From the NCBI RefSeq assembly GCF_002575655.3, contig NC_053037.3, positions 448,043,793 to 448,107,792 on the forward strand: 64,000 nucleotides of DNA. The letters are read 5' to 3'. Positions 24,424-36,074 of the stretch are shown here, piece after piece. How positions within the stretch are numbered: the stretch's first letter is position 1; the number at the start of each line of letters is the position of its first letter. The position numbers were made by a program, and so were the translations under genes. The stretch is from Aegilops tauschii subsp. strangulata (Eukaryota > Streptophyta > Magnoliopsida > Poales > Poaceae). The notes under the pieces were generated by a model. That model saw nothing but the letters and a program-made list of their open reading frames with translations, was not told where the DNA came from and did not search any database.

Positions 24424-25518
24424 CTACAATCATGTTGTCCTTTGTAATGTTGAACAAGGTTATTTCTATTATTTATTGCCTGTTATATGAAAGTTTATAT
24501 CCTGCGCGTCCGTTTTATATATTAATCCTGAGAGTTGGCCAGTCGTCGGCTTCTGCCCCCACGTAGGAAGTACGGGGGTGTTCGGGATAAACCTGATCAC
24601 TCTTTATCCCAGTTTTGGGTCCTTCGAAGGAGGTGTTCAGCACAACGAACCAGGCAATCGGACTATAGGGCTTTATCACTCTCACTTATCCATAGGAGCT
24701 TCAGAAAAGGAAGGTAGGCGCAGCCCCTGGTGTTCGGAAGACCGCACGAGGGGCTCTATAAGCACCTGATCGGAAGAAAAAATGATCCATCGCACGCTGC
24801 ATTGGTTATGGCATTATGCGGGAGAAATCCTTAAAGATTTTACAACCTCTCGAACAGCTGACCAGCTCTCGCCGTATCATGACAGTCAGTTTTCGGCTTT
24901 CTCTACTGAGGTGCTCGTCCGGAAGAACCGGGACACAATCGCAGTAGTTCTCCCTGTGCCGCCTTAGCTGATATAGCAGAACGTAAGGCAGCAAAACATG
25001 GGAGCCAGGCAAACCCAACATTTGACCCAAGACATGATTCGGAGCTAATGCATATAAAGCTATAAGTTCGGGGTGCCGAACTTCCATGAAGGTGTTCGGA
25101 CTTTATTGCCGTATTATGGGTAAAACGAAGCCCCTGGCATATTTAAGGCATATCGTGGCGTACGGACACTTGACAAAAGAATTTCAATAAGAAATAACAC
25201 CAGATAAGCGTCATATAAATCCACATGTTGTATTTGAATGGTACGTCGATGTGTATGAGTACAGGTAATGTGATAAAAAGAGATATGACTGTGGAACCTG
25301 CTGAGACCAGGGGGAAGAAGCTGTGTGCCGATCCGGAGTATAGTCGGATGGTCATTGCGGGGAGTATCCAAGGACTCCCTTGCGCGTTCGAGCTGCTTCC
25401 AAATCGCCAGTCCTGGTCGATGCAAGGGTGAACCTGCAAAGGGAATGTAAGAAATGTTTGTGTGCCGGAGAGCGGTTGAGCCGCGGTATGCGGCCTGTCC
25501 TGGCCTTCGCTGGAGTGT

Positions 25519-26580
25519 TTAATTGAGCTCTGGGCAAGTCGGGCTATCCTGCCGCGAAGTAGTTCGGGGTCCTTTGGCGGTGTCCGGGAGCCTGGCCGTC
25601 GACAAGAGGTTCGATTGGAAGGTGCCACTCGTTGCTTCTGCTGTTAAAGCAGCGGTATACTCCTTGGTGCCGAGGGAAAGTTCGGCCTGGCCGTTAACCG
25701 TGATGACGCCGTGCGGATCGGGCATCTTGAGCTTACGGTAGGCGTAATGTGGCACCGCGTTGAATCGAGCGAACGCGGTTCGTCCGAGCAGTGCCTGATA
25801 ATCACTGCGGAAGGGGACGATGTCGAAGATTAACTCTTCGGCACAGTAATTGTCTGGTGATCTGAAGACTACCTCAAGGGCGATGGAGCCTATACAGCTG
25901 GCCTCCACACCTGGTATAATACCTCTCAAGGTGGCTTTAGTGGGCTTGATCACCGAATGATCGATGCCCATCTTGTGCACTGTGTCTTGGTAAAGCAGGT
26001 TTAGACTGCTGCCTCCGTCCATAAGGACTCGTGTGAGGTGGAACCCGTCAATTATTGGGTCGAGGACTAGTGCGGCTGGATTGCCCTGATTGGTGTTATC
26101 TGGACGATCCGTGTGGTTGAAGGTGATCGGCCCTAGTTTATATTGTGGGACGATTGGTTCCGTTAAGTTGACATCCCCAGGGGTGCGCATCCGGTCCGGG
26201 TTGGGAGTGTGGGTGCCGTTTACCACGTTCACCGTTTGGATTTGCGAGGGAAATTTCTTTTGCCCTCCTATATCCGGTGATCTGGGCTCCTCGTCGCCAT
26301 CATCGCTTTGAGACCCCTTATCTTTGTTTTTGGCGCCTGACCTGCCGGCTTGTTTGAAGACCCAGCATTCTCTGTTGGTATGATTGGCCGGTGTTCCTGG
26401 GGTGCCATGAATTTGGCATGGGCGGTCGAGTATGCGGTCCAGACTGGACAGACCCGAATTGTAATTTTTGAGTGGCCCATTCCGCTGACCGGACTTAGAG
26501 CCACTAAATCCGGCATTGACTGCCGTCGGTGTTTTCACCATTTTTGCGGCGCTTGTGTTTGTTGCGTCGGGGTTTGCCAT
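25519..26580 (-). pseudogene. Tat-like gag C-terminus and aspartic protease
   Basis: This 353-residue open stretch starts with a degenerate Cys/His region (CQIHGTPGTPANHTNRECW, residues about 56-75). It continues into a retropepsin-like domain with VLMDGGSSLNLLY and, later, DYQALLGRTAFARF. The DGG active-site form, not DTG, is usual in this lineage. It ends at a TAA just after the protease; nothing encoding reverse transcriptase follows, so the pol truncation starts here. The frame is separated from the gag ORF by stops and a frameshift near 26640-26690. Confidence 0.75.
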
Positions 26581-26642
26581 TGCTATCTCTGGCCTCGGAT
26601 GTGCCAGGGTTGCTTGCTGTGTTGTTGGTACGGGCCAACTAG

Positions 26643-28796
26643 CTATCTTCGCCCGCGCAAAAGCGGGTCATGAGTATCGTGAGGGCTGATGGATTTTGTC
26701 TTCTCTTGGCCGAGATGTCGGGCGAGCCACTCATCACGGATGTTATGTTTAAAGGCTGCTAGGGCTTCGGCATCCGGACAGTCGACAATTTGGTTCTTTT
26801 TAGTTAGGAACCGAGTCCAGAATTTCATGGCTGATTCTCCGGGCTATTGTGTTATGTGACTTAAATCGTCAGCATCCGGTGGCCGCACATAAGTGCCCCG
26901 GAAGTTGTCCAGGAATGCGTCTGCCAGGTTCTCCCAACTTCCGATGGAGTTTGCCGGCAAGCTGTTCAGCCAATGCTGAGCCGACCCTTTGAGTTTTAGC
27001 GGGAGATACTTGATGGCGTGTAGATCATCCCCGCGGGCCATGTGAATGTGGAGGAAGAAATCCTCTATCCATACCACGGGGTCTGTAGTGCCATCATATG
27101 ATTCAATGTTCATGGGTTTAAACCCTTCTGGGAATTTATGATCCATTACTTCATCAGTGAAGCATAGGGGGTGTGCGGCGCCTCTGTGCCGGGCTATATC
27201 ACGACGCAGTTCATACGAGTCTTGTCTGCTGTATTCGGCCCGGGCGGATTTGCTTTTAGTATATCCGGCGTGACGGTCGTCGTCACGCGTTGGGGCGCGC
27301 CCCCGTGATCCGTAGATCGATCTTGCATGTCCTGCTTTGTTTTCCAATACATCTCGCAGGTCCTGCGTGTTACCCCGGGCCTTGGTATATTTATTTAACT
27401 GGCGACGGGGTGCGCGCTGGACTTCGGCCTGACATGCCGCTTTGTCTCGGCCACGAGGTGGCCGGTCAGCCGCATCATACGCTGGGAGTGTAGGTTTTAA
27501 TGCTTCCTCCTTGAGTTGGAGTAGCAACCTGCGCTTTGGATAACTTTTGGTTGGGCTTTCGAGTTCGTATTCCTCGGCCGCCAGGACCTCAGTCCATCTA
27601 TCCGCTAGCAGATCTTGGTCAGCTTCAAGCTGTTGTTGCTTTTTCTTCGGGCTTTTTGCTATGGCTATAAGCCAGCGCTCCTGTTCGACGGGATCCTCAG
27701 GCACGATAAATTCTTCGTCGCCGAGGCTCACCTCGTCTTCGGAGAGAGGCATGTAATTGTCATCCTCTGATTCTCCGTCTGCTGCCTGTTCCTTAGGGCT
27801 AGCTTGCCCATACTCCCGCTCTAGGCCTGGCTGGAGGGGATTGTCTTCGTCTTTGGCACTATCCGCAACATTATTGTCTCTTGTGCCGGTATCACCGCTT
27901 TTGCTGTGGCGGGGCTTAGAGCGGCGCCGTTGACGCCTCCGCTTAGATTGCTTCTCGAGGGGATTATCCTCTGTTGCCTTATTGCCATCGCTTTCTTTGG
28001 GGGTGTCCACCATGTATATATCATATGATGAGGTGGCAGTCCAGTGTCCTGTGGGCGGTGGTTCCTGTTCTTCTCCTACATCGTCGTCCATACCGTCGAT
28101 GTCTTCGGAGCTGAAATCAAGCATGAAGGTTAAGTTGTCGACAGTGGCTATTAAGTGGGTGGTGGGTGGGGAACGAATTTCTTCGCCGTCCGTTTCCCAC
28201 TCAAGTCGGACATAGTTCGGCCAAGGGCCTTCTGACAAGGAGAGAGACCTTAATGAATTCAGCTGAAAGATATCCGCGGAGGAAAACTCCATAATCGGCG
28301 CCCAATCAGATTCGATATGCACGGACGCAGGCGGTTTGGAGCCCGTGGCCGGGGACGAATCCAAGGGTCCGGCAACACAAGTCTCGTAGGAGGTGAAGTC
28401 AGTATTCGGCTCTATCGCCGCTGAGTGTGTGGCCTCCGTGGCGGGGTCCATCCACCCATCCTCGGACGGCGCGATCTGCTCCAGATCGAGGGTCGGAGTC
28501 GCCACAGGGGTGATCTCCCGAACACTGTCCGGCGGCAGAGCTAAGTCATGCTCGTCGTGACTGTGCGGCGCACCTGACCCGGGCTCGAATCCGTCGAAGA
28601 TCAAGTCTCCGCGGATGTCGGCAATATAGTTTAAGTTTCCAAACCTGACCTGACGGCTAGGGGCGTAGCTCTCCATCTGCTCCAGATGGCCAAGCGAGTT
28701 GGCCCGCAGTGCGAAGCCGCCGAATATGAAGATCTGTCCGGGGGAAAAAACCTCTCCCCAGATCGCATCGTTGCCGATGATCGAAGGAGCCATCAA
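26643..28796 (-). pseudogene. Tat-like gag, nearly open
   Basis: An ATG at 28796, about 45 bp inside the 5' LTR, opens a 650-codon frame ending at TAG (26844). The next bases continue the gag text (PGESAMKFWTRFLTKKNQIVD), so the stop is a point mutation, probably CAG to TAG. A frameshift follows near 26690. The N-terminal half is acidic and low complexity. Residues about 560-650 contain the retrotransposon gag core (GTTDPVVWIEDFFLHIHMA, LPLKLKGSAQHWLNSLP). This is the virus-like-particle protein. The fact that it is almost intact while pol is absent suggests a cis role in packaging. Confidence 0.8.
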
Positions 28797-28840
28797 GCCT
28801 TATGGTGACGGCACAGTGGAACTCTCAATGAAAGCACCAA

Positions 28841-29311
28841 TGTCGGTGTCAAAACTGGCGGATCTCGGGTAGGGGGTCCCGAACTGTGCGTCTAAAGCGG
28901 ATGGTAATAGGAGGCGGGGGACACAATGTTTACCCAGGTTTGGGCCCTCTCGATGGAGGTAATACCCTACTTCCTGCTTGATTGATCTTGATGATATGAG
29001 TATTACAAGAGTTGATCTACCACGAGATCGTAGAGGCTAAACCCTAGAAGCTAGCCTAGGATTATGATTGTTGTTGTCCTACGGACTAAACCCTCTGGTT
29101 TATATAGACACTGGAGGGGGTTAGGGTTACACAGAGTCGGTTACAAGGGAGGAGATCTACATATCCGAATTGCCAAGCTTGCCTTCCACGCAAAGGAGAG
29201 TCCCACCCGGACACGGGACGAAGTCTTCAATCTTCTATCTTCATAGTCCAACAGTCCGGCCAAAGTATATAGTCCGGCTGTCCGAGGACCCCCTAATCCA
29301 GGACTCCCTCA
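28841..29311 (-). repeat. 5' LTR of the Tat-like element
   Basis: It is 471 bp, starting TGTCGGTGTCAAAACTGG and ending CAGGACTCCCTCA on the plus strand. On the minus strand the bases just inside are TTGGTGCTTTCATTGAGAG, the expected primer-binding-site position; the tRNA was not identified. Confidence 0.9.
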
Positions 29312-30016
29312 ATGGGTTCGATCTTGCGGTGCTCAATCCCAGTGACAGAAAGGGACATGACACGTATTTGTATCATTGCCATTAAGGATAAAAAGTTGGG
29401 GTTTATTCATGCATGAGTTTACTTTGTCTACATCATGTCATCTGGCTTAAGGCGTTACTCCGTTCTTTATGAACTTAATGCTCTAGATGCATGCTGGATA
29501 GCGGTCGATGTGTGGAGTAATAGTAGTAGATGCAGGCAGGAGTCGGTTTACTTGTCTCGTACGTGATGCCTATATACATGATCATTGCCTTGGATATCGT
29601 CATGATTATTCACTTTTCTATCAATTGCCCAATAGTAATTTGTTTACCCACCGTATGCTATTTTCAAGAGAGAAGCCTCTAGTGAAAACTATGGCCCCCG
29701 GGTCTACTTTTATCATATATTAAAATTCTAAAAATACCTTGCTGCAATTTTTCTTACTTTATTTTATTTTGTATTTTTGTTCTATCTATATATTACTACA
29801 CAATTTAATCTTGCAATTAACTGTCGAGGGATTGACAACCCCATGTTCGCATTGGGTGCAAGGATTTTTTATTTTCTGTGCATGTGCTGGTAACGAGGTG
29901 TTGCGTGGTTCCCCTACTGGATCGATAACCTTGGTTACTGAGGGAAATAATTATCTCTAATGTACTGCATCATCCCCTCCTCTTCGGGGAAATACCAACG
30001 CAGCTCACAAGTAGCA
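29312..30016 (+). repeat. Athila B LTR, right segment
   Basis: It resumes at ATGGG|TTCGATCTTGCGG, continuous with copy A at 13515 onward, and ends CACAAGTAGCA. It contains the ORF-like stretch seen also at 13710-13925 in copy A; this is LTR sequence, not a gene. Confidence 0.85.
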
Positions 30017-31860
30017 GCGGCGAGGGGGTCGCGAGCGAGCTCTAGGGCATCAATGGCGGCGGTGGGTGGCTCAGTCTCCGGTGAGCAATTCCGACGTTGA
30101 GAGGGGGTCGGGGTTAGGGCTTTAGGACGGAATTAGCCGAGGGGAAGCTAGGATTTATAGGGCGAGTGTTGTGGTCCAGGGGAAAAGCCAAAAATGGCAG
30201 GGGATTGAGGGGCGGCGAGGGCGCCCGCGTCGGGAAGGAAAGAGAGGGTGAGGGAGGAAGGTGGCCGTCACGGGCTGGATTCGGTCAGGGTGGGTCCCGC
30301 CTGCATTGAGAGAGAGAGGGGAAGAGATCGGTGGTCAGATCCTAAGAGATTCGGTCGTCGCGCTAGGCTAGGTCGGAGAGAGAGAGAGAGAGTAGGTGGG
30401 CCGCGGGGTTAAGGGCGTGTTTGGGAGCCCTCTGGATTGTCAACTCCTCGACTCCAGGTTGGGAGCCAAGCTGAACGCTCCAAATCCGTGGTTACGAAAT
30501 ACTAGAGATCTGGCTATCACGGTAGTGTATTTTACGTGGAGTTGAGGAGCTAGCAATTCCCAGCTCCCAAGATTTGAAGAAGCGGGAGTTGATCAAAATT
30601 ACACGAGGCTACAACCGCAAAGCAAGCCTGAGCATACCAGTTCGAGGTTCTAATCCCATGACCCCTACGACCGACCAACCCTACTGCGAAGAAAAAAGAA
30701 CCGACGGCGAATTGGGCTATGAGCCTGCTACAAATTTCGAGTTGAATGGGCCACATTGGGACAATTTCATGGGCTTCAGACTAACTCCTGGTACGAGCGA
30801 GAAGCCGTGTCTCTGAACGTTTCACTCACTCCCGGCTCGCTTGGGAGAAGCTGACGAGAGGGTCCTGGCGATGGAGTTGAGGAGTTGGTGGCCGTGGAGG
30901 GCTAACGAACAGGCCCTAAGTGGGCTGGCTTCGGTCGTTTCTTAAAGAAAACATTTTCCTTTTTCTTTTAAACAGATAACAAAAAAGAGATAGAAGAAAA
31001 TAAAAATATAATTTCCCATATGCATATAATATATCAAATTTTCAGAATAAAAATTCCTAAAACATGAACTATTTTTCAAAGTCAAATAAAATCTATAAAA
31101 ATTCAAATAATGCAACCTGTGCTACTATTGCATTTAAAATTCAAAAATGTATATTTTAGAATAACAAATGATTTCAAATTTATTTTCTCCCAATTTTTCA
31201 TTGAAGGGAATCATTTTGCCCTTATTTCCAAATATTTTATTTTTGGAGAAAAATAATTTGAATAAAAAACAAATAACTCCAAAGTGGTTTTGAATTTGAA
31301 TTTCAAACTACTTTCAATTTTTTTCTATTTTTCCTTATTAAAATATATTTCAAATACCTCTGAGTTTTAAAGTGTCATATTACTTCTGTCATTTTGAATA
31401 ACTTTCAGAGAATTTGAAATTTAGAAATTCCAATAACTTCAAATTGAAAGTGAGTTTCAAATAACTACAAATTGACTTTCAAAATGTTTCTTTGAAACTT
31501 CCAACTCCCTTTCTTGAAATTTGAAGAAGCCATTTTATATTCTCTCCTTAAACTCATTGAGTTGCATAAAGTTTCTGAATTTGAAATATTTCCAAATGGA
31601 ATTCAAATCTTTTCAAATCCCTTTTCCATTTCTTTAAATCGAAGAAGTCATATTATCTTCACTCTAGGGTTTTGTGATGAAATGAATTTGAATTCATGGA
31701 GATCAAAATGCAAGTATGAAAGTTTGGGAAGTTTGTTTATTCCCTCTCATTCAACTTTCAAAAAGTTTCAAATTTCACACAATCAATCACATAACAAACA
31801 AACACCCATAATTCTTTATTTAATATAACATTTTAAAATTTAGAATTTTGGGATTTTACA
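30017..31860 (-). repeat. Element X 5' LTR, second segment
   Basis: A GC-rich block (30017-30410) is followed by AT-rich text and a terminus TTTTGGGATTTTACA at 31860. The order GC-rich block, AT-rich block, GGGATNTTACA terminus is the same as in the chromovirus LTRs at 38864 and 46986. This supports it as the other half of the LTR starting at 16837. It is interrupted by a 504-bp MITE. Gene-like ORFs are absent. Confidence 0.6.
30413..30916. mobile_element. PIF/Harbinger-type MITE (504 bp) in the X LTR
   Basis: The ends are GGGCGTGTTTGGGAGCCC and, reading inward from the right, GGGCCTGTTCGTTAGCCC. It is flanked by TAA on both sides (30410-30412 and 30917-30919), the target duplication of this superfamily. 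No transposase. Inner arms (GTTGAGGAGCTAG / GGAGTTGAGGAGTTGG) also repeat. Confidence 0.75.
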
Positions 31861-33040
31861 ACCTTGGTCCGAGCCAAATCCTCGGACAATTTTCCATTCT
31901 TCTCCTGAGATTAGTATGAATTTACAACAGATTTGCTCAGGCATCCGACTACAGCACGGCCTGGGGGCTGCTCGCGCAATTTTTTCTCTTACTACTGGAA
32001 TCCACCAACCGGATATATTATCCAGCCGGTGCCTTGGGGGCTGCTGCCCATACGACAGTTTGTTCTCCCTTTGGATAAAAGCTTCGGCGCATAAATAAAC
32101 ACGTTTGAGTATGATTTGCTCCCGGAAAAAGGAAATTCAACAAGAAACGTACCTGCAGACCGTTGGCCAAGACATCTAGAGCTTTCTCAAAAACGGTGCG
32201 GGTAGCACCGAGTAGGCGTCCATCGAGTTAAGGGCACTAAACTCCTGGTCGGTAAAAGCAGAACTCCTTAGAGCGGCCTTCCGGCGTTGATGGTCCGTTA
32301 AGCTTCCAACCTCAGTGGTAGTGGCTGAGCAGGCTCCCGAAGTGGCCAGTTGAGGTGCTTCGGGGGTGTCTCCGGAAGTGAAGATCGGCTCCCCACCTAG
32401 TTTCGGGGCCCCTGTGGTTGGTGTCGCCTCGGTTGACCGCCTGTGTGAAAATGCTTAACCGAATGTAGTATTGTCAAGGTTACCTGTTCGGGGGAGGAGC
32501 GTTGTGCTCCGCCTTAATGTCCGCCTCTTGTTGAGGAGCACCCTGTGTAGCAGTTGAAGGGCCCCCTCAAGGAGTCGTACCGCTATGAGAGCGCTTCGAA
32601 CGTCGACCCTTAGGTGCTCAGGACAGAAGTTCTCTTTCTGGATGAAACAGGGGCAGGTTTTACCGACGAAGATGGCCGTGTCCCCGCCAGGTCAGGAGTG
32701 ATGGCTACTTTGGAGCTGTCAAGGCTCTCTTGAAAGAATGTCCCTTCCTCGTATATAATGGACAACTCCTCATCTTCATGGAAGATTGGGCCGGCATCCT
32801 GGCGGTAGGTCCTCGGCTCAGGCGCAGGGCACTTCAACTCCTCGGCCCAGAGTCTCCATGGCTGGTTAAAAGCATTGGATATTTAGAAAAGGGCAAGGCG
32901 TACTGCTCGATGAACGAAAGGGTTGAAAGAGACTCACTCTGTCGCCAGGATTGTAGTAAGACAAGCCGTCTTTAAACCGAAAATGCTCTTTGGAGGCCGA
33001 GCACCATGGGGCTCGTTATCTTGGGCGTCGGTCTTCACAT
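31861..33040 (-). pseudogene. Degenerate minus-strand ORF remnant, retroelement-like
   Basis: GC-rich text with reverse-complement splice-like sites (TTACCTG near 32480, GTACCTGCAG near 32150) and a 75-codon open stretch (32610-32837) that is acidic and Ser-rich. Base usage and layout resemble the antisense ORF region of Tat-type gypsy elements. No domain is recognisable, so this is a weak call. 33041-33391 holds nothing I can name. Confidence 0.3.
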
Positions 33041-33839
33041 GGATCAGACGCAGCATCGTAGTTGTCTCATGTATTCCACTCGCCAGGATTTTACACCGCA
33101 CCGTATTCCCATTCATGCACTGTGGCAGATAATGTAAACCAGCGGCCAGACCAGCGCACGAACAAGTGCCATCATCGCATCGTGCACGGCAACATAGACG
33201 AACACGAGTAGGATTCTGGCTGATTCTAGCGAACGATTTTAGTCGTTGATGCATCCCATGCGCGGAGCCATCGCACATGTTCGCGTGCTGCTTGGTGAAC
33301 GTCTATGCCTCATCAAATCTTACACGTAGCTATGTTTAAACGAGTAGGAAGAGATCACATCGCATGGCCCCTCCGGCCAGATAACAAACCACACTACAAA
33401 AAAAATACACTTCCGTGATGATACGTGTTTGTCACAGTAGGTCGCATTTTTTGTCATGCATGTACATCCATGATAAATTTATGACAGAATCAAGATGTCA
33501 TACTTGTGCTGTCGTAGAAGTGTTCCATGACATTACCAAAATTATCATCACGGAAGTGTCCACTTCCATGACGATAAATCGCGCGTCACAGAAGTGCTTT
33601 CATCAAGGGTGACCAACATGTGGCATCCACCGTAACGGAACGCCGTTAAGCTATCGGGTCGGGTTTTGGATCCGATAACCCGTTAACAGCCCCGACCAAT
33701 GGGGATTTTCCACGTGTAAAATCATCATTGGCTCGAGGAAACACGTGTCGGCTCATCGCTGGGACAGATGTCATCCACTCATTGGACAGAAGGCGCCTAT
33801 GATACGTCGACACATGGCACGGCCCAACAGTGGCCCATT

Positions 33840-34720
33840 CTTGTGAAAAGGCCGGCCCGTTTGACTTGGTCAAAAGCTGGCGGGCCGGCCCATGGAAAGC
33901 CTGTTAACGGCATGTTCGCATATAGCCCATTTACAGCCCGCTAACCCAAGGCCCGTTACGCCCTATTCGAATTAGGCCCAGTAGCGTCATCTGGGCCATC
34001 CAATATGATTCCAGCCCGTTTTCACTTCTGGCCCATGTATGGCCCATGACGTCTTTGGCCATATGAGGCCCTATGTAACTCTTGGCCTATTAACGGCCCG
34101 TGCTGAAACTGGCCCGTAATGAACAGTGTATTACTTTACACCCATTAATGGCCCGTGGTGAAACTGGCCCATAATGAACAGTGTATCACTTTATACCCAT
34201 TAACGGCCCGTTATTCCGTTGGGCCGTTTCCAGCCCATGTTATCTTTCGGCCTTCTCAGAGCCCATTTATTCCCGGGCTATTTTCCAGCATTCGTTTACT
34301 TACGGCCCGTTACTGTCATTTTCTGCTTGTGGGCCAAATTCAGCCCGTCGTTACAGTCGGCCTGTTTGTGGTCCGTTAATACGTTGGGCCGTTTTCATAG
34401 CGTCATCAAATACGGCCTATTAACGATGGCCCGTTATGGTCGGCCCATGAACGGACGATTCCAACTCTAGCCCGTTTACGACTAGAATGCGGTCTGTTTG
34501 GCCCATGTTTGGCCAATCGATCATACGGCCCGTATAAGGCCCATTGATGATACGGCCCGTAGAAGGCCCATTGTTTCTACGGCCCGTAGAAGGCCCATTT
34601 TCTACGGCCCGTAGAAGGCCCACTGTTTCTACGGCCCGTAGAAGGCCCACTGTTTATACGGCCCGTAGAAAGCCCACTGTTTCTAAGGCCCGTAGGAGGC
34701 CCAGTGTCACTATAGTAAAT
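33840..34720 (-). repeat. CACTA3 GGCCC-rich subterminal region with a 27-bp tandem array
   Basis: GGCCCGTTA/GGCCCATT motifs recur throughout, as in CACTA2. A pair of about 65-bp units at 34085-34210 shares GAAACTGGCCC.TAATGAACAGTGTAT. From 34524 to 34706 there are seven head-to-tail copies of a 25-27-bp unit TACGGCCCGTAGAAGGCCCA(C/T)TGTTTC. Short ORFs here (34155-34759) are frames through the repeat. Confidence 0.85.
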
Positions 34721-34994
34721 ATTAGCCCAAGGTTATTGTGGCCTAGTTTTAAAAAATAGGTTATTGCAGCCACTAGCAAACCGCAGAAAAAGAACTGCAC
34801 TGACTACAAGCAAACAAATAAACAAGACAACAAGGAAATAAATAAGCAAGCAACTTACACTAGGCTATCACGGCTATTACACATATTACATCCATTGGGC
34901 ATCAAAGTTCGCCACCAGTGCAAATATAGGGAACACAGCAGCATATAAACGCCGCAGCAAAACAAGTCCAGAACTGAAACCACTTCAGAAGAGC

Positions 34995-35432
34995 TCAAGA
35001 AACAATATCCTGGGTACCCATAATGCTGGCAAGATGCTTAGCAAGCTTATTAACTTTCTCTTGTTTGGCGCTTAAGTCCTCCAGCGCTTGTTGTTGCACC
35101 AGAAAGTATGCATCTGAATTCTGCAGGGACTTCCTCAGTCCTTCGGCTTCTTGTCGCATAACATCTGATTGGTGTCTTTCAACTTGAAGTTGAGACTCAA
35201 GAAGCCGAACTGATTCAGGCAACGAGTTCGAAGAGCTGGTGCCAGCAGTGGTAGCCAGTAACTCGAACACTACATCAAGACAGTACTTTGGGGTTGTCTC
35301 AGTGTCTTCAATATAGTTTTTATCAACTTTCTTGGAGACCAACAGGGATGTCTCACTATCTTGAACCTTATCTGCATTACTTCCTTTACCATTGCATAAC
35401 AGGGTACTCTTCTCCAATATTTTATCCGCGTT
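34995..35432 (-). pseudogene. Last exon of the CACTA3 gene (coiled coil)
   Basis: The acceptor TTCTCTTTTAG lies just right of 35432, and the exon runs to TGA at 34995. It encodes a Ser/Asp-rich lead, then SLPESVRLLESQLQVERHQ and a heptad-like coiled coil ending AKHLASIMGTQDIVS. It is homologous to 10480-10887 of CACTA2. This exon is open, but the gene as a whole is split by an 11-kb insertion. 34721-34994 is 3' untranslated sequence; 35433-35930 is mostly intron. Confidence 0.6.
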
Positions 35433-35931
35433 CTAAAAGAGAAACAAACAAACACATCTCAGGTTTACAATGTAGTATATGAAACTCATTTTGGTAAACC
35501 AGTTCAGTAGTAAGGTGGACAGGATAACAGCATGAAACAAACATATATCTATGTAGTATGGTCACTGTATGGTCTATATCATTCTAGTTTATGTTGCCAA
35601 ATCAAGATAGATACAGTTCGAATCATATCTGTTTAAGACAAAGCAGCATAGATAGAATATAAGTGTGGGAAACTACACAGTAATAACAACACTTGTAATG
35701 TGCATGGCATGAGAACATAACTGTTTATTCAATTGAAACTGAAATCAACATAGAGCAAGTTACAACAGCAAACAGCCAAACACGTTGAAGAAACAGGTTT
35801 AAAACATACCTGTTGCATCATTGGAGTTTCAATTGCATCCTTCAAATTTGAAATTAGTTGGTATCAATAAATACAGTGATGCAAGAGCAAAGTAGTATGA
35901 ACCATAGCTACGGAACCTGACCTGAGAACAA

Positions 35932-36069
35932 TTCTTCTTCTGCTTTAAGAGTTGACTTCGGGTTCGGAGTGGTGGTCCTCGTGATTTGGACACTGCAGTT
36001 GCCTTACTAACTACTCGTGTTTGGGTGCTCTGTGGTGGAGACGGTGCCGTGTCAACGGGAACTGGGTGT
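35932..36069 (-). pseudogene. CACTA3 Pro-rich exon, 3' half (split by the chromovirus)
   Basis: On the minus strand this reads as a Pro/Thr/Arg-rich segment (VPVDTAPSPPQSTQTR, then RGPPLRTRSQLLKQKK) ending at a donor CAG|GTCAGG. Its upstream half is at 46992-47170 on the other side of the retrotransposon, in a matching frame across one copy of the CTATC duplication. Confidence 0.5.
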
Positions 36070-36074
36070 CTATC

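Larger units (their letters stand above)
20288..29311 (-). mobile_element. Complete non-autonomous Tat/Retand-like gypsy element
   Basis: Two direct 471-bp LTRs (20288-20758 and 28841-29311) are flanked by an identical ATGGG duplication (20283-20287 and 29312-29316). Coding direction is minus: gag at right, protease next, then no reverse transcriptase, RNase H or integrase. The left half instead carries a plus-strand antisense multi-exon ORF, a known feature of Tat-lineage elements. By eye about 17 of 471 LTR sites differ, so it is not very recent. The structure resembles elements mobilised by an autonomous relative. 24424-25518 is non-coding spacer with nothing recognised. Confidence 0.88.
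18246..30016 (+). mobile_element. Athila-lineage gypsy copy B: interior fragment and 3' LTR, split by a Tat-like element
   Basis: 18246-19443 is non-coding 3' interior, ending AATTAAGCTTGGGGATGCT. The LTR starts TGATACGTCTCCAGCG at 19444 and ends CTCACAAGTAGCA at 30016. Removing the 20288-29311 insert and one ATGGG copy leaves an LTR of about 1,544 bp, against 1,541 bp in copy A. No 5' LTR or coding region is present, so its left part was deleted before or during joining to the X LTR. Confidence 0.75.

Noticed and set aside
30630..30665. tRNA B-box-like text (GTTCGAGGTTCTAATCCC), possible SINE
   Set aside because: No A box or tRNA fold upstream; it lies inside a TAA-flanked Harbinger-type MITE.
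31514..31828. 104-codon AT-rich ORF
   Set aside because: It is chance reading through the AT-rich end of the X LTR.
34523..34706. Regular short repeats that could be mistaken for a CRISPR array
   Set aside because: The units are head to tail without unique spacers, in a plant transposon end; no cas genes.
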